From positions 215,019 to 279,018 of the forward strand of contig NZ_JAJQQP010000009.1 in assembly GCF_028994805.1 (NCBI RefSeq): 64,000 bases of DNA, in the 5' to 3' direction. This document shows positions 22,426 through 31,956 of the stretch, one piece after another. Below the pieces are notes generated by a model. That model did not search any database and was not told the origin of the DNA. It was given only the letters and a program-made list of their open reading frames with translations. This DNA is from Promicromonospora iranensis (GTDB lineage: Bacteria; Actinomycetota; Actinomycetes; Actinomycetales; Cellulomonadaceae). How positions within the stretch are numbered: position 1 is the first letter of the stretch; every line of letters begins with the position of its first letter. The translations under genes were made by a program, and so were the position numbers.

Positions 22426-23384
22426 GCGCCAACGAGCTTCCGGTGACCGGCGGCCCCGCCGCCGAGCCGCTCCACCCGAGCATCCACGGGGACGGCCCGG
22501 GCGGCCAGGATCACGGCGGGGAGGGCGTCTGGGCACGTGCCTGGCGCACCCTGCGCAAGAACCCCGTCGCCATCATCGGGGCGGTGATCGTCGCGGTGTT
22601 CGTGCTCGTGGCGGTGCTGGCGCCGGTGCTGGCACCCTACGGCGGCAGCGAGCTGCCGGGACGGGCCGAGGTCCGGCCCACGATGATCCCCGGCCCGTCG
22701 GCCGAGTACCCGCTCGGCCTGGACCGCTACGGCGGTGACGTGCTGAGCAAGCTGATCTGGGGTGCCCAGGCCTCGCTGCTGATCGGCGTCCTGTCCACGC
22801 TGTTCGGGCTCACGGGCGGTCTGCTGCTCGGTCTGCTCGCCGGCTGGTTCGGCAAGAGCGTCGACTTCGCGATCATGCGCCTGGTGGACCTCATGCTGTC
22901 GGTCCCGTCGCTGCTGCTCGCCGTGTCGATCGCAGCGATCGCCGGCCAGTCGTCCATGGCCGTGATCGTCGCCATCGGTGTGGTGCAGATCCCGATCTTC
23001 GCCCGGCTGCTGCGCGGTTCGATGCTGGCGCAGAAGGGCCAGGACTACGTCCTCGCCGCGTCGGCGCTCGGTCTGACGCGCCGGTCGGTGACCATGAGCC
23101 ACGTGCTCCCCAACAGCGTGGGCCCGGTCATCGTGCAGGCGACGCTGAGCCTGGCCACCGCGGTGATCGAGGCTGCCGCGCTGTCCTTCCTCGGCCTGGG
23201 TGGCGGCGAGCCGTCCACGGCCGAGTGGGGCCGCATGCTGACGGCCGCGCAGCAGGAGCTGGCGGTCGCACCGCGGCTGGCGATCCTGCCCGGCATCTGT
23301 ATCGCCGTGACGGCCCTCGGCTTCACCCTCGTGGGCGAGAGCCTGCGCGAGGCCCTCGACCCCCGGAACAGGACCCGACGATGA
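22422..23384 (+). CDS. Oligopeptide/dipeptide ABC importer, permease 2 (DppC-like)
   Basis: 320 aa. After a ~40-residue hydrophilic N-terminus comes the first helix AIIGAVIVAVFVLVAVLAPV, then HPLG-like YPLGLDRYGGDVLSKLIWGA. The EAA loop is DYVLAASALGLTRRSV, and the conserved C-terminal segment is SFLGLGGGEPSTAEWGRML. It overlaps the upstream permease by 4 bp and the downstream ATPase by 4 bp, so the three membrane/ATPase genes are translated as a coupled unit. Confidence 0.93.
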   Translation: MSANELPVTGGPAAEPLHPSIHGDGPGGQDHGGEGVWARAWRTLRKNPVAIIGAVIVAVFVLVAVLAPVLAPYGGSELPGRAEVRPTMIPGPSAEYPLGLDRYGGDVLSKLIWGAQASLLIGVLSTLFGLTGGLLLGLLAGWFGKSVDFAIMRLVDLMLSVPSLLLAVSIAAIAGQSSMAVIVAIGVVQIPIFARLLRGSMLAQKGQDYVLAASALGLTRRSVTMSHVLPNSVGPVIVQATLSLATAVIEAAALSFLGLGGGEPSTAEWGRMLTAAQQELAVAPRLAILPGICIAVTALGFTLVGESLREALDPRNRTRR

Positions 23385-25150
23385 GCGACAACCCTGAGAA
23401 GAAGACGGCGAAGAAGACCACGGAGCCCACCACCGCGGCGCCCGTCGCGAGCTCCAAGGCGGACTCCGCCGAGAACGTGGTGCTGCGCGTCGAGGGCCTC
23501 TGCGTCGACTTCCGTACGGAGAACGGCGCCGCACGCGCCGTGTCCAACGCGAACCTCACCGTCGAGCGGGGCCAGACCGTGGCGATCGTCGGCGAGTCCG
23601 GGTCGGGCAAGACGACCCTGGCGATGGCGGTGCTGGGCCTGCTGGCGAGCAACGGCTCGGTGGCGGAGGGCCACATCTGGTTCAAGGAGGAGGACCTCGG
23701 CGCGGTGTCACCGCAGCGTATGGCGCAGCTGCGCGGCACCGAGCTGGGTCTCGTGCCGCAGGACCCGATGACCAACCTCGACCCGATCATGCAGATCGGC
23801 CGGCAGATCGACGCGGGCCTGATCGACAACGGGCTGCGCACCCGTCGGGACGCCCGCACCCGCACCGTCGAGCTGCTCGAGGAGGTGGGCCTGCCCGACG
23901 CCCGGGCGCGCGCCGCGCAGTACCCGCACGAGTTCTCCGGCGGCATGCGCCAGCGGGCGCTCATCGCGATGGGCCTGTCGGGTCGTCCCGCGCTGCTGGT
24001 CGCGGACGAGCCGACGTCGGCCCTGGACGTGACGGTGCAGCGCGGGATCCTGGACCAGCTCTCCGGCCTGACCGAGGAGCTCGGCACCGCTGTGCTGCTC
24101 ATCACGCACGACCTCGGCCTCGCCGCCGAGCGCGCGGACACCGTGGTGGTCATGTACCGCGGTGACATCGTCGAGCAGGGCCCCGCCCGCCAGGTGCTCA
24201 CGGCGCCGCAGCACGAGTACACCAAGCGGCTCATGGCGGCCGCCCCGTCGCTCGCCTCGCGCCGCATCGAGATCGCGCGCGAGCGGGGCCTCGACGAGGT
24301 GCTGGACGGCGCGCTGCTGGCCCACGGCGAGGAGACGGCGGCCGAGACCGACGTCCTGGTGTCGGTCAAGGACGTCAGCAAGGTCTTCTCCATCCGCGGC
24401 AAGGGACTGTTCTCCCGCAGCACCGGCTTCACCGCCGTCGACGGTGTGAGCCTCGACATCCCGCGCGGCTCCACGGTGGCCGTGGTGGGGGAGTCGGGGT
24501 CGGGCAAGTCGACGCTGGCCCGGATGATTCTCGACATCGAGAAGCCCACGACCGGCTCGATCACGTTCGACGGCGGCGTCGTGGGCGCCGGCAACCACCG
24601 GGACCAGATCGCCTACCGGCGCCGGGTGCAGCCCGTGTTCCAGGACCCCTACTCGTCGCTCGACCCGCTCTACTCGGTGTTCCGGGCGATCGAGGAGCCG
24701 CTGCGCGCGCACGACTACGGCGACGCGGCGGCCCGCCGGGCCCGGGTGGAGGAGCTCGCCGACCAGGTGGCGCTCAGCAAGAGCCAGCTGCGGCGGTTCC
24801 CCTCGGAGCTCTCCGGTGGCCAGCGGCAGCGCGTGGCGATCGCCCGTGCTCTGGCGCTCTCGCCGGAGCTCGTGGTCTGCGACGAGGCCGTCTCGGCGCT
24901 CGACGTCGTGGTGCAGGCGCAGATCCTCCAGCTGCTCGCCGGGCTGCAGGAGGAGCTGGGCCTCACCTACCTCTTCATCACGCACGACCTCGCCGTGGTG
25001 CGCCAGATCGCCGACCGCGTGCTGGTGATGCAGGAGGGGCGCGTGGTCGAGGAGGGGACCGTCGACTCGGTCTTCGACTCGCCGGCCACCGCGTACACGC
25101 GGGCGCTGCTGGACGCGATCCCCGGCAAGGACCTGGAGCTCGCGCTCTGA
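23381..25150 (+). CDS. Fused double ATP-binding protein of peptide ABC importer (DppD-DppF)
   Basis: 589 aa with two complete ABC domains in one chain. Domain 1 (~residues 35-300) has Walker A GESGSGKTT, Q-loop LVPQDPMTNLDP, signature FSGGMRQR, Walker B LLVADEP and the H-loop ITHDLG. Domain 2 (~335-589) has GESGSGKST, PVFQDPYSSLDP, LSGGQRQR, LVVCDEA and FITHDLAV. Each is followed by the oligopeptide-ABC C-terminal segment (EYTKRLMAAAPS; AYTRALLDAIPG). The ATG at 23381 overlaps the permease stop; the first ~30 residues are Lys/Thr/Ala-rich. In other bacteria the two halves are separate genes. Confidence 0.94.
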   Translation: MSDNPEKKTAKKTTEPTTAAPVASSKADSAENVVLRVEGLCVDFRTENGAARAVSNANLTVERGQTVAIVGESGSGKTTLAMAVLGLLASNGSVAEGHIWFKEEDLGAVSPQRMAQLRGTELGLVPQDPMTNLDPIMQIGRQIDAGLIDNGLRTRRDARTRTVELLEEVGLPDARARAAQYPHEFSGGMRQRALIAMGLSGRPALLVADEPTSALDVTVQRGILDQLSGLTEELGTAVLLITHDLGLAAERADTVVVMYRGDIVEQGPARQVLTAPQHEYTKRLMAAAPSLASRRIEIARERGLDEVLDGALLAHGEETAAETDVLVSVKDVSKVFSIRGKGLFSRSTGFTAVDGVSLDIPRGSTVAVVGESGSGKSTLARMILDIEKPTTGSITFDGGVVGAGNHRDQIAYRRRVQPVFQDPYSSLDPLYSVFRAIEEPLRAHDYGDAAARRARVEELADQVALSKSQLRRFPSELSGGQRQRVAIARALALSPELVVCDEAVSALDVVVQAQILQLLAGLQEELGLTYLFITHDLAVVRQIADRVLVMQEGRVVEEGTVDSVFDSPATAYTRALLDAIPGKDLELAL

Positions 25151-25240
25151 ACCATCAGGCCTGGCCGGGGTCGCCCGGCAGAACGTCAGCAGCCCCCGGT
25201 ATCCTGGGCTTCGCACCACCCTGGCTCGTGTCGGCTCACG

Positions 25241-25270
25241 TTGACCGGGGCGCTGCGACGCCACTAGGAT
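25241..25270 (+). promoter_or_regulatory. Promoter of rpsA
   Basis: TTGACC (25241-25246) and TAGGAT (25265-25270) are 18 bp apart, a near-consensus housekeeping promoter. Transcription would start near 25277, leaving a ~100-nt leader before the ATG at 25377. The leader has no evident Shine-Dalgarno sequence. Confidence 0.7.
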
Positions 25271-25376
25271 GACTGGCGGTGCCGTGCGCCTTGTGGCGAC
25301 CTTCGGTACCGCACTAGCAGAGCCACAACAGACCCTGTCCTTACTACGCCATGTCCGCATCGGAGCATCGAACTCA

Positions 25377-26855
25377 ATGACCATCTCCACCCCTGCGAAG
25401 TCCGCACCCCAGGTTGCCGTCAACGACATCGGCACCGAGGAGGACTTCCTTGCTGCCATCGACGCCACCATCAAGTACTTCAACGATGGTGACATCGTCG
25501 AAGGCACGATCGTCAAGGTGGACCGCGACGAGGTCCTTCTCGACATCGGCTACAAGACCGAGGGTGTGATCCCGTCCCGGGAGCTCTCGATCAAGCACGA
25601 CGTCGACCCTGGCGAGGTTGTCGCCGTCGGTGACGCCGTCGAGGCCCTGGTCCTCCAGAAGGAGGACAAGGAAGGCCGGCTGATCCTGTCCAAGAAGCGC
25701 GCACAGTACGAGCGCGCCTGGGGCACGATCGAGAAGATCAAGGAAGAGGACGGCGTCGTCACCGGCACCGTCATCGAGGTCGTCAAGGGCGGCCTCATCC
25801 TCGACATCGGCCTGCGCGGCTTCCTCCCCGCCTCCCTCGTGGAGATGCGTCGCGTCCGCGACCTCCAGCCGTACGTCGGCAAGGAGATCGAGGCCAAGAT
25901 CATCGAGCTCGACAAGAACCGGAACAACGTCGTGCTCTCGCGCCGTGCCTGGCTCGAGCAGACGCAGTCCGAGGTTCGCTCCACCTTCCTGCAGACCCTG
26001 CAGAAGGGCCAGGTGCGCCCGGGTGTCGTCTCCTCGATCGTCAACTTCGGTGCGTTCGTGGACCTCGGCGGCGTCGACGGTCTGGTGCACGTCTCGGAGC
26101 TGTCCTGGAAGCACATCGACCACCCGTCCGAGGTCGTCGAGGTCGGCCAGGAGGTCACCGTCGAGGTGCTCGACGTCGACTTCGACCGCGAGCGTGTCTC
26201 CCTGTCGCTGAAGGCGACGCAGGAGGACCCGTGGCAGACCTTCGCCCGTACGCACGCCATCGGTCAGGTCGTGCCGGGTAAGGTCACCAAGCTCGTCCCG
26301 TTCGGTGCGTTCGTCCGCGTCGAGGACGGCATCGAGGGCCTGGTCCACATCTCGGAGCTGGCCGTGCGCCACGTCGAGCTGCCGGAGCAGGTCGTCACCG
26401 TCGGTGCCGAGGTCTTCGTCAAGGTCATCGACATCGACCTGGAGCGTCGCCGCATCTCGCTGTCGCTCAAGCAGGCCAACGAGGGCGTGGACCCGGAGTC
26501 CGAGGACTTCGACCCCGCGCTGTACGGCATGGCCGCCGAGTACGACGACGCCGGGAACTACAAGTACCCGGACGGCTTCGACCCGGAGACCAACGAGTGG
26601 CTCGAGGGCTTCGAGGCGCAGCGCGAGGCGTGGGAGGCGGAGTACGCCAAGGCGCACGAGCGCTGGACCGCGCACCGCAAGCAGGTCGCCGAGGCGATCG
26701 CCGCGGACACCGAGGCACCGGCCGACGCCCCGGCCGCGGCTCCGGCGGGTGGCGGCAGCACCACCTACTCCTCGGCTCCGGTCGAGGAGGTCGGCGGCAC
26801 GCTGGCTTCGGACGAGGCGCTCGCCGCGCTCCGTGAGAAGCTCACGGGTAACTGA
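25377..26855 (+). CDS. rpsA: 30S ribosomal protein S1
   Basis: 492 aa with four S1 (OB-fold) domains instead of the six of E. coli, as usual in actinobacteria. They start at about GDIVEGTIVKVDRDEVLLDIG, GVVTGTVIEVVKGGLILDIG, GQVRPGVVSSIVNFGAFVDLG and GQVVPGKVTKLVPFGAFV. The last ~120 residues are acidic then Ala/Pro-rich. The ATG at 25377 is chosen because the protein begins MTISTPAKSAPQVAVNDIGT, as in relatives; the ~36 upstream in-frame codons fall in the leader. S1 binds mRNA on the small subunit and helps initiation. A strong terminator follows. Confidence 0.96.
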   Translation: MTISTPAKSAPQVAVNDIGTEEDFLAAIDATIKYFNDGDIVEGTIVKVDRDEVLLDIGYKTEGVIPSRELSIKHDVDPGEVVAVGDAVEALVLQKEDKEGRLILSKKRAQYERAWGTIEKIKEEDGVVTGTVIEVVKGGLILDIGLRGFLPASLVEMRRVRDLQPYVGKEIEAKIIELDKNRNNVVLSRRAWLEQTQSEVRSTFLQTLQKGQVRPGVVSSIVNFGAFVDLGGVDGLVHVSELSWKHIDHPSEVVEVGQEVTVEVLDVDFDRERVSLSLKATQEDPWQTFARTHAIGQVVPGKVTKLVPFGAFVRVEDGIEGLVHISELAVRHVELPEQVVTVGAEVFVKVIDIDLERRRISLSLKQANEGVDPESEDFDPALYGMAAEYDDAGNYKYPDGFDPETNEWLEGFEAQREAWEAEYAKAHERWTAHRKQVAEAIAADTEAPADAPAAAPAGGGSTTYSSAPVEEVGGTLASDEALAALREKLTGN

Positions 26856-26867
26856 CCCGAGCTGATC

Positions 26868-26911
26868 GACGGCCCGTCGCCCCTTTTCGGGGCGGCGGGC
26901 CGTCGTCGTTT
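26868..26911 (+). terminator. Intrinsic terminator of rpsA
   Basis: 16-bp stem GACGGCCCGTCGCCCC / GGGGCGGCGGGCCGTC (one G-U pair) with a 5-nt loop TTTTC, followed by GTCGTTTTC. This is the clearest classical terminator in the window. Confidence 0.85.
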
Positions 26912-27046
26912 TCAGGATGTGGTGCGGTGGGTGCTCCCACGGCCTGCAATAGGCCTCTGACCTGCGGCAACACCGTTCTGTCGGGCTCTCGGACGTATCA
27001 CAGGCACGCTGGCCAGGACGGTCGGCGTGCTGTTGGATGACTCCCC

Positions 27047-29788
27047 ATGAGCCGACCCGGACCCGACGAGATGCGGGGCACGAGCCCAGCCGCACTCCTC
27101 GCGCCCGAGCGCGGCATCGTGCCGTTCATGGGTCGTGGGCGCGAGCTGGCGGAGCTGCGGTTCTGGGTCCGGTCCCGGGAGCCGGTGGCGCTGCGCCTGC
27201 TGTGCGGGCTCGGCGGTGTGGGTAAGACACGCCTGGCGCTCGAGCTCGGCAGGCGGCTGCGTCGTGCCGGATGGGCCGTGGTCCACGTGCCACCCGGTGC
27301 GGAGGTGACAGCGGTGTCCGCCGTCGCCGGCGCGCGCCGGGTCCTGCTCGTGGTCGACGACGCCGCGTCCCGGCCAGGTCTCCCGGCGATGCTCGACGCG
27401 ATCGGGACCACCCGGCCGCGGGGCCGGCTGCGCGTCCTGTGCACGGCACGCACCGGCGGGGAGTGGTGGCGCCGGGAGCGGTGGACCAGCCGGCTCTGGG
27501 CCGGCTGGACGCCGTCGGTCAGCGAGATGGCGCTGGAGCCGGCGCTCGACCGGACGCTCGACGTCGCCTTCGACCCGGCGCTGGGCCTGGAGGTCGAGCG
27601 CCCGGACGACTACCGCGCACTCCTGGAGGCGGCTACGACGCGCTTTGCGCGGGCCCTGCACCGGCCCGTCCCGCGAACGCGGTTCCAGCCGGAGCCGGAC
27701 CAGCAGCTGCGCGCGCTGGACCTGCACGCCACGGCGCTGGCCATGGCGCTCGGCGTCGGCAAGGACGTCGCCGACCCGGCCGACGCTCTCGACCTCGTGC
27801 TCGACCACGAGCGCTCCCGCTGGGCAATCTCCGCTGCCGGCGCGGGACTCGTGCCGGGAGCGGCCGAGGCCGCACTGGCCACGGCGACGCTGCTGGGGGA
27901 CACGACGGACGACGGCATATGCGCCGCGCTGCGCCGGGCCGGCGCGGAACCCGCGGCAGGCCGGACGGCGGACGCCGTGACCTGGGTGCGCGGGCACCTG
28001 CCCGTCGTCCCGCGCATGGCGGAGCTGCTCGTCTCGCGCGCCCTGGCGGCGTCGGAGGAGCTCACCGCCGCCTGTACGCGCGACCTGGAGCCGGAGCAGG
28101 CGTTCGCGGTGCTGGTGTTCGCGACCGAGATGGGCCTCGACCGGCCCACCGCGGAGCGCGACGTCACCGGCCAGCTCATCGAGGCGGCGGCGTCGGCCCT
28201 GCCGGCCGAGCGGGCCGAGGACCTGCCGGCTCTCACGCGGGTGACACGCAGGCTGCCGCGGTCGTCAGGCCCTCTGGCCGTGCCGGTGCTCGACCGCCTC
28301 ACGCACCGGGTGGCGGACCTCGCCCGGGTGGCCGGCGACGATGCGGCACGGGGTGAGGCGCTGGCCGACCTCGGCGTCGTGCTGATCGCCGAGGGGGAGC
28401 CCGATGTGGCGGTCGGCGTGCTGCAGGAGGCGGTGGGCCTGTGGCGCGGCCTTGCCTGGGGCGACGAGAACCGGCACCGCCCCGCGCTGTGCAGCGCCCT
28501 GAACAACCTCGGGACGGGGTACTGGGCGGTGGGCCGGCACGGCGACGCCCTCGCGGTCCAGGAGGAGGTGGTCGCCCTCTGCCGCCGGTTCCCTCCGGGC
28601 GACCGGCCGTGGGCCGACGCCGAGCACGCGCGCGCCCTGCAGAACGCCGGGGTGTCCTACACCGAGCTCGGCCGGGTCGGCGAGATCGAGGTGGCGCAGC
28701 GCGCGGCGCTCGACCTCTACCGACGCCTGGCGGAGGGCGACCCCGTCCAGTACGAGCCGCGGGTCGCCGCCGTGCTGGGCAACTTCGAGGCCCTCACCGA
28801 GAGCGGGCGGCCGGAGGACGCGCTGCCCGCCAACGCCGAGGCGGTGGCGATCCGCCGCAGGCTCGCCGCCGCTCGCCCCGAGCACCTCGGGGAGCTGGCA
28901 TGGTCGCTCGGCCAGCTGGGCACCACGCTGGAGGCCCTCGGGCGGTACGAGGAGGCGGGTGTGGTGCTGGTCGAGGCGCTGGAGATCCAGCGCCGGCTCG
29001 CCAAGGAGAACGAGCGCGGCACCCGCGCCGACCTCGCCGGCGCGCTCTCCGCGCTCGGTGCCCTGTACTCGACCACCGGCCGCGCCGACGAGTCGCTCCG
29101 CCTGGAGCGGGAGGCGCTGGAGATCCGGCGCGAACTCGCCGGGGAGCATCCCGACCGGTACCTGCACTACCTCGCGCACTCGCTGTCCAACCTCGGTGTC
29201 ACCCTGGCCCGGCGCGGCAGGTACGACGAGGCGGTCCTGCTCGAGGAGGAGGCGGTGGCGATCCGCAGGGGCCTCGCGAGCAGCAACGCCCGGTCCCTGA
29301 AGTACCTCGCGCAGTCCTTGTCCAACCTGGGCGTGCGGTACGCGGACCTGGGCAGGTTCGACGAGGCGCTCCGGCCCACGCAGGAGGCGGTCGACATGCT
29401 GCGCCGGCTCGTCCGCGAGCAGCCGGAGAAGTACCGCACGGGTCTCGCGGAGGCGCTGGCGAACCTCGGCGCCACCCTGCTGGACCTCGACCGGGCGCAG
29501 GAGGCGCTGGAGCCCATGCGGGAGGCGGTGGTGATGCGACGGCAGCTCGTCCTCCAGAACCCCGACAAGCACCGGCCCGACCTGGCGCTCGCACTCTCGA
29601 ACCTGGCCAGCGCGCTGAGCGCCGTCGGCGACAACGTCACGGCGCTGGGGCACGCGCAGGAGGCGGTGGACATGCGCCGCCGGCTCGCGGCCGACCTGCC
29701 GGAGCGGTACCGGCCCGAGCTCGAGCGGTCACGCGCGGTGCTCGCGCGGATCGACGCGGCGATCCGGAACCCGACGTCGGCGCGGTAG
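27047..29788 (+). CDS. STAND-type P-loop ATPase with C-terminal TPR array (paralogue 1)
   Basis: 913 aa. After a short N-terminus comes VPFMGRGRELAELRFW, the usual entry to STAND/AAA-like NTPases. Walker A is GLGGVGKTRL (K60) and Walker B VLLVVDDAA (D104, D105). Residues ~430-900 are TPR-like units of about 45 aa, each around a motif of the type LA..LSNLGV....GR..EA and E.VAIRR.LA. There is no recognisable N-terminal effector domain. STAND proteins act as switches that oligomerise on ligand binding; the TPRs would be the sensor. It shares domain order and repeated motifs with the protein at 41184. Function unknown; roles in regulation or conflict are inference only. Confidence 0.8.
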   Translation: MSRPGPDEMRGTSPAALLAPERGIVPFMGRGRELAELRFWVRSREPVALRLLCGLGGVGKTRLALELGRRLRRAGWAVVHVPPGAEVTAVSAVAGARRVLLVVDDAASRPGLPAMLDAIGTTRPRGRLRVLCTARTGGEWWRRERWTSRLWAGWTPSVSEMALEPALDRTLDVAFDPALGLEVERPDDYRALLEAATTRFARALHRPVPRTRFQPEPDQQLRALDLHATALAMALGVGKDVADPADALDLVLDHERSRWAISAAGAGLVPGAAEAALATATLLGDTTDDGICAALRRAGAEPAAGRTADAVTWVRGHLPVVPRMAELLVSRALAASEELTAACTRDLEPEQAFAVLVFATEMGLDRPTAERDVTGQLIEAAASALPAERAEDLPALTRVTRRLPRSSGPLAVPVLDRLTHRVADLARVAGDDAARGEALADLGVVLIAEGEPDVAVGVLQEAVGLWRGLAWGDENRHRPALCSALNNLGTGYWAVGRHGDALAVQEEVVALCRRFPPGDRPWADAEHARALQNAGVSYTELGRVGEIEVAQRAALDLYRRLAEGDPVQYEPRVAAVLGNFEALTESGRPEDALPANAEAVAIRRRLAAARPEHLGELAWSLGQLGTTLEALGRYEEAGVVLVEALEIQRRLAKENERGTRADLAGALSALGALYSTTGRADESLRLEREALEIRRELAGEHPDRYLHYLAHSLSNLGVTLARRGRYDEAVLLEEEAVAIRRGLASSNARSLKYLAQSLSNLGVRYADLGRFDEALRPTQEAVDMLRRLVREQPEKYRTGLAEALANLGATLLDLDRAQEALEPMREAVVMRRQLVLQNPDKHRPDLALALSNLASALSAVGDNVTALGHAQEAVDMRRRLAADLPERYRPELERSRAVLARIDAAIRNPTSAR

Positions 29789-29836
29789 CCCGCAGGTCCC
29801 GCACGGGACAACCTCCCGGCCCGGGCGGGAGTGCGC

Positions 29837-31726
29837 TCAGGAGGTCGCCGCGAACTGGGTCCGGTACAGGTCGGCGTACAGGCCTCCTGCGGCGATCAGC
29901 TCGGCATGCGTGCCCGACTGGGCGATCCGCCCGTCGGCGAGCACCACGATGCGGTCCGCCGCCCGGACCGTGGACAGCCGGTGCGCGATGACCAGCGACG
30001 TCCGCCCGGCGAGCGCCTGGTCGAGCGCGACCTGCACGGCGGCCTCGGACTCCGAGTCGAGGTGCGCGGTCGCCTCGTCGAGCACCACGACGTCGGGCGC
30101 CTTGAGCAGCAGCCGGGCGATCGCGAGGCGCTGCCGCTCACCGCCGGACAGCCGGTAGCCGCGGTCGCCCACCACCGTCTCCAGGCCCTCGGGCAGCCGG
30201 TCGACCAGGTCCCAGATGCGCGCCTGGCGCAGCACCCGCTCCAGGTCGGCGTCCGTCGCCTCCGGGCGGACGAACCGGAGGTTCGCCGCCATCGTGTCGT
30301 GGAACAGGTGCGCGTCCTGGGAGACGACGCCGACGGTGGCCCGCAGCGACGCGAACGTCACGTCGCGCAGGTCGGCCCCGGCGATGCGGACGGTGCCCGA
30401 CGTCGGGTCGTACATGCGGCTGACCAGCTGGGACACGGTCGTCTTGCCCGCCCCGGACGGGCCGACGAGCGCCACCATCGACCCCGCGGGAACCTCGAAC
30501 GAGACGTCGACCAGCGTGTCCGTCGTCGGGTCCTTGCGCTGGCCCGCCACCGACTCCAGGGACGCGAGGGACACCTCCTCGGCCCGTGGGTACCGGAACG
30601 TCACGTCCGTCAGGGAGACGGACGCGCCCCGGCGCGCGACAGCCGCCCGCAGGTCGACGGCGTCCGGCTTCTCGGCCACCGACGGCTCCAGGTCGAGGAC
30701 CTCCAGCACGCGCTCGAACGACACGAGCGCGGTCATGACGTCGACCTGGACGTTCGCCATCGCCGTCAAGGGGCCGTACAGGCGCGTGAGATAGGTGGCG
30801 AGCGCCACGACGGTGCCGACGGTGAGCTCACCCGCGATGGCCTGCAGACCGCCCAGCCCGTACACGCCCGCCACGGCCAGCGACGCGATGGTCGACAGCC
30901 CCACCCGGAACCACGTGCCGAGCAGGGCGGTGCGGACGCCGAGGTCACGGCGCTCGCGGGCGGGCTCGGCGAAGCGCTCGGACTCGGTCGCCGGATCACC
31001 GAAGACCTTCACGAGGTGTGCGCCGGAGACGTTGAACCGTTCGTTCATGACCTGGCCCAGGTCGGCGTCCACCTCCATGCCGCGCCGGGTCAGGGTCGCG
31101 AGCCGGCGGCCGAACCAGCGCGCGGGGAACACGAACAGCGGGACCAGCGCGAGCGCCCCGAGCGTGAGCTCCCACGACATGGTGAGCATCGCCGCGAGCG
31201 TGAACGCGATGGTCAGGGTGTTGGAGACCACCGTCTGCAGGGTCGACGTGAAGGCCCGCTGCGCCCCGAGCACGTCGCCGTTGAGCCGCTGCACCAGCGC
31301 ACCCGTGCGGGCGCGCGAGAAGAAGGCGAGCGGCATGCGCTGCACATGGTCGAACACGGCGACGCGCAGGTCGAGGATGAGTCCTTCGCCCACCTGGGAC
31401 GAGACGAACCGGTCCGCCACGGACAGGCCGGCGGCGAGGATCGCGAGCACCGCCGCGGCGCCGGCCAGGAGGACCACCAGGCGCTTGTCGCCGTCGACGA
31501 TGCCGTGGTCGATGATGCGCTGGAACAACAGCGGGGTGGCGGCACCCGCAGCGGCCTCCAGGGCCAGGATCACCACGAACAGGATCAGCCGGCCCCGGTA
31601 GGGGCGGGCGAAGCTGGCTATGCGCCGCAGCGTGGCCCAGCCGAGACGCTGGTGGGCGACCGAGCCGTCCTGCGTGAACGACCGCATCGCGCGGCCTCCG
31701 CCCATACTCCCGCCGCCACCGTGCAT
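29837..31726 (-). CDS. ABC exporter half-transporter (multidrug/lipid type)
   Basis: 629 aa with an N-terminal six-helix ABC transmembrane domain (~residues 40-330) and a C-terminal ATPase with Walker A GPSGAGKTTV, Q-loop VVSQDAHLFHD, signature LSGGERQRLA, Walker B VVVLDEATAHLD and H-loop VIAHRLSTV. It is an MsbA/LmrA-like half-transporter, so it works as a homodimer, or with a partner not seen here. The start is uncertain: ATGs at 31726, 31705 and 31687 are all in frame, and GGAGG 7 bp before 31687 favours the shortest. The N-terminus between them is Gly-rich. Substrate unknown. Confidence 0.9.
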   Translation of the reverse strand: MHGGGGSMGGGRAMRSFTQDGSVAHQRLGWATLRRIASFARPYRGRLILFVVILALEAAAGAATPLLFQRIIDHGIVDGDKRLVVLLAGAAAVLAILAAGLSVADRFVSSQVGEGLILDLRVAVFDHVQRMPLAFFSRARTGALVQRLNGDVLGAQRAFTSTLQTVVSNTLTIAFTLAAMLTMSWELTLGALALVPLFVFPARWFGRRLATLTRRGMEVDADLGQVMNERFNVSGAHLVKVFGDPATESERFAEPARERRDLGVRTALLGTWFRVGLSTIASLAVAGVYGLGGLQAIAGELTVGTVVALATYLTRLYGPLTAMANVQVDVMTALVSFERVLEVLDLEPSVAEKPDAVDLRAAVARRGASVSLTDVTFRYPRAEEVSLASLESVAGQRKDPTTDTLVDVSFEVPAGSMVALVGPSGAGKTTVSQLVSRMYDPTSGTVRIAGADLRDVTFASLRATVGVVSQDAHLFHDTMAANLRFVRPEATDADLERVLRQARIWDLVDRLPEGLETVVGDRGYRLSGGERQRLAIARLLLKAPDVVVLDEATAHLDSESEAAVQVALDQALAGRTSLVIAHRLSTVRAADRIVVLADGRIAQSGTHAELIAAGGLYADLYRTQFAATS

Positions 31727-31956
31727 GCTCACCGGTGCATGGTCCCACGCGACCCGGCCCCGGGGGGTATCGGCGCCACCCCGTGCTGCCGGTGAGCACA
31801 GGTGACCCGAACGTAGCGGGTGGATCGAGGGTGATCTGGACCACGCGGGTGTTACGTGTTCTCCGCAGCCCGTGATAGAAACCCACGATCGGGCGTCTAC
31901 GCAGGTCGCCCCATACTTCGATGGATGATTCGATGAATATCGACGGGTGGAGGGCC

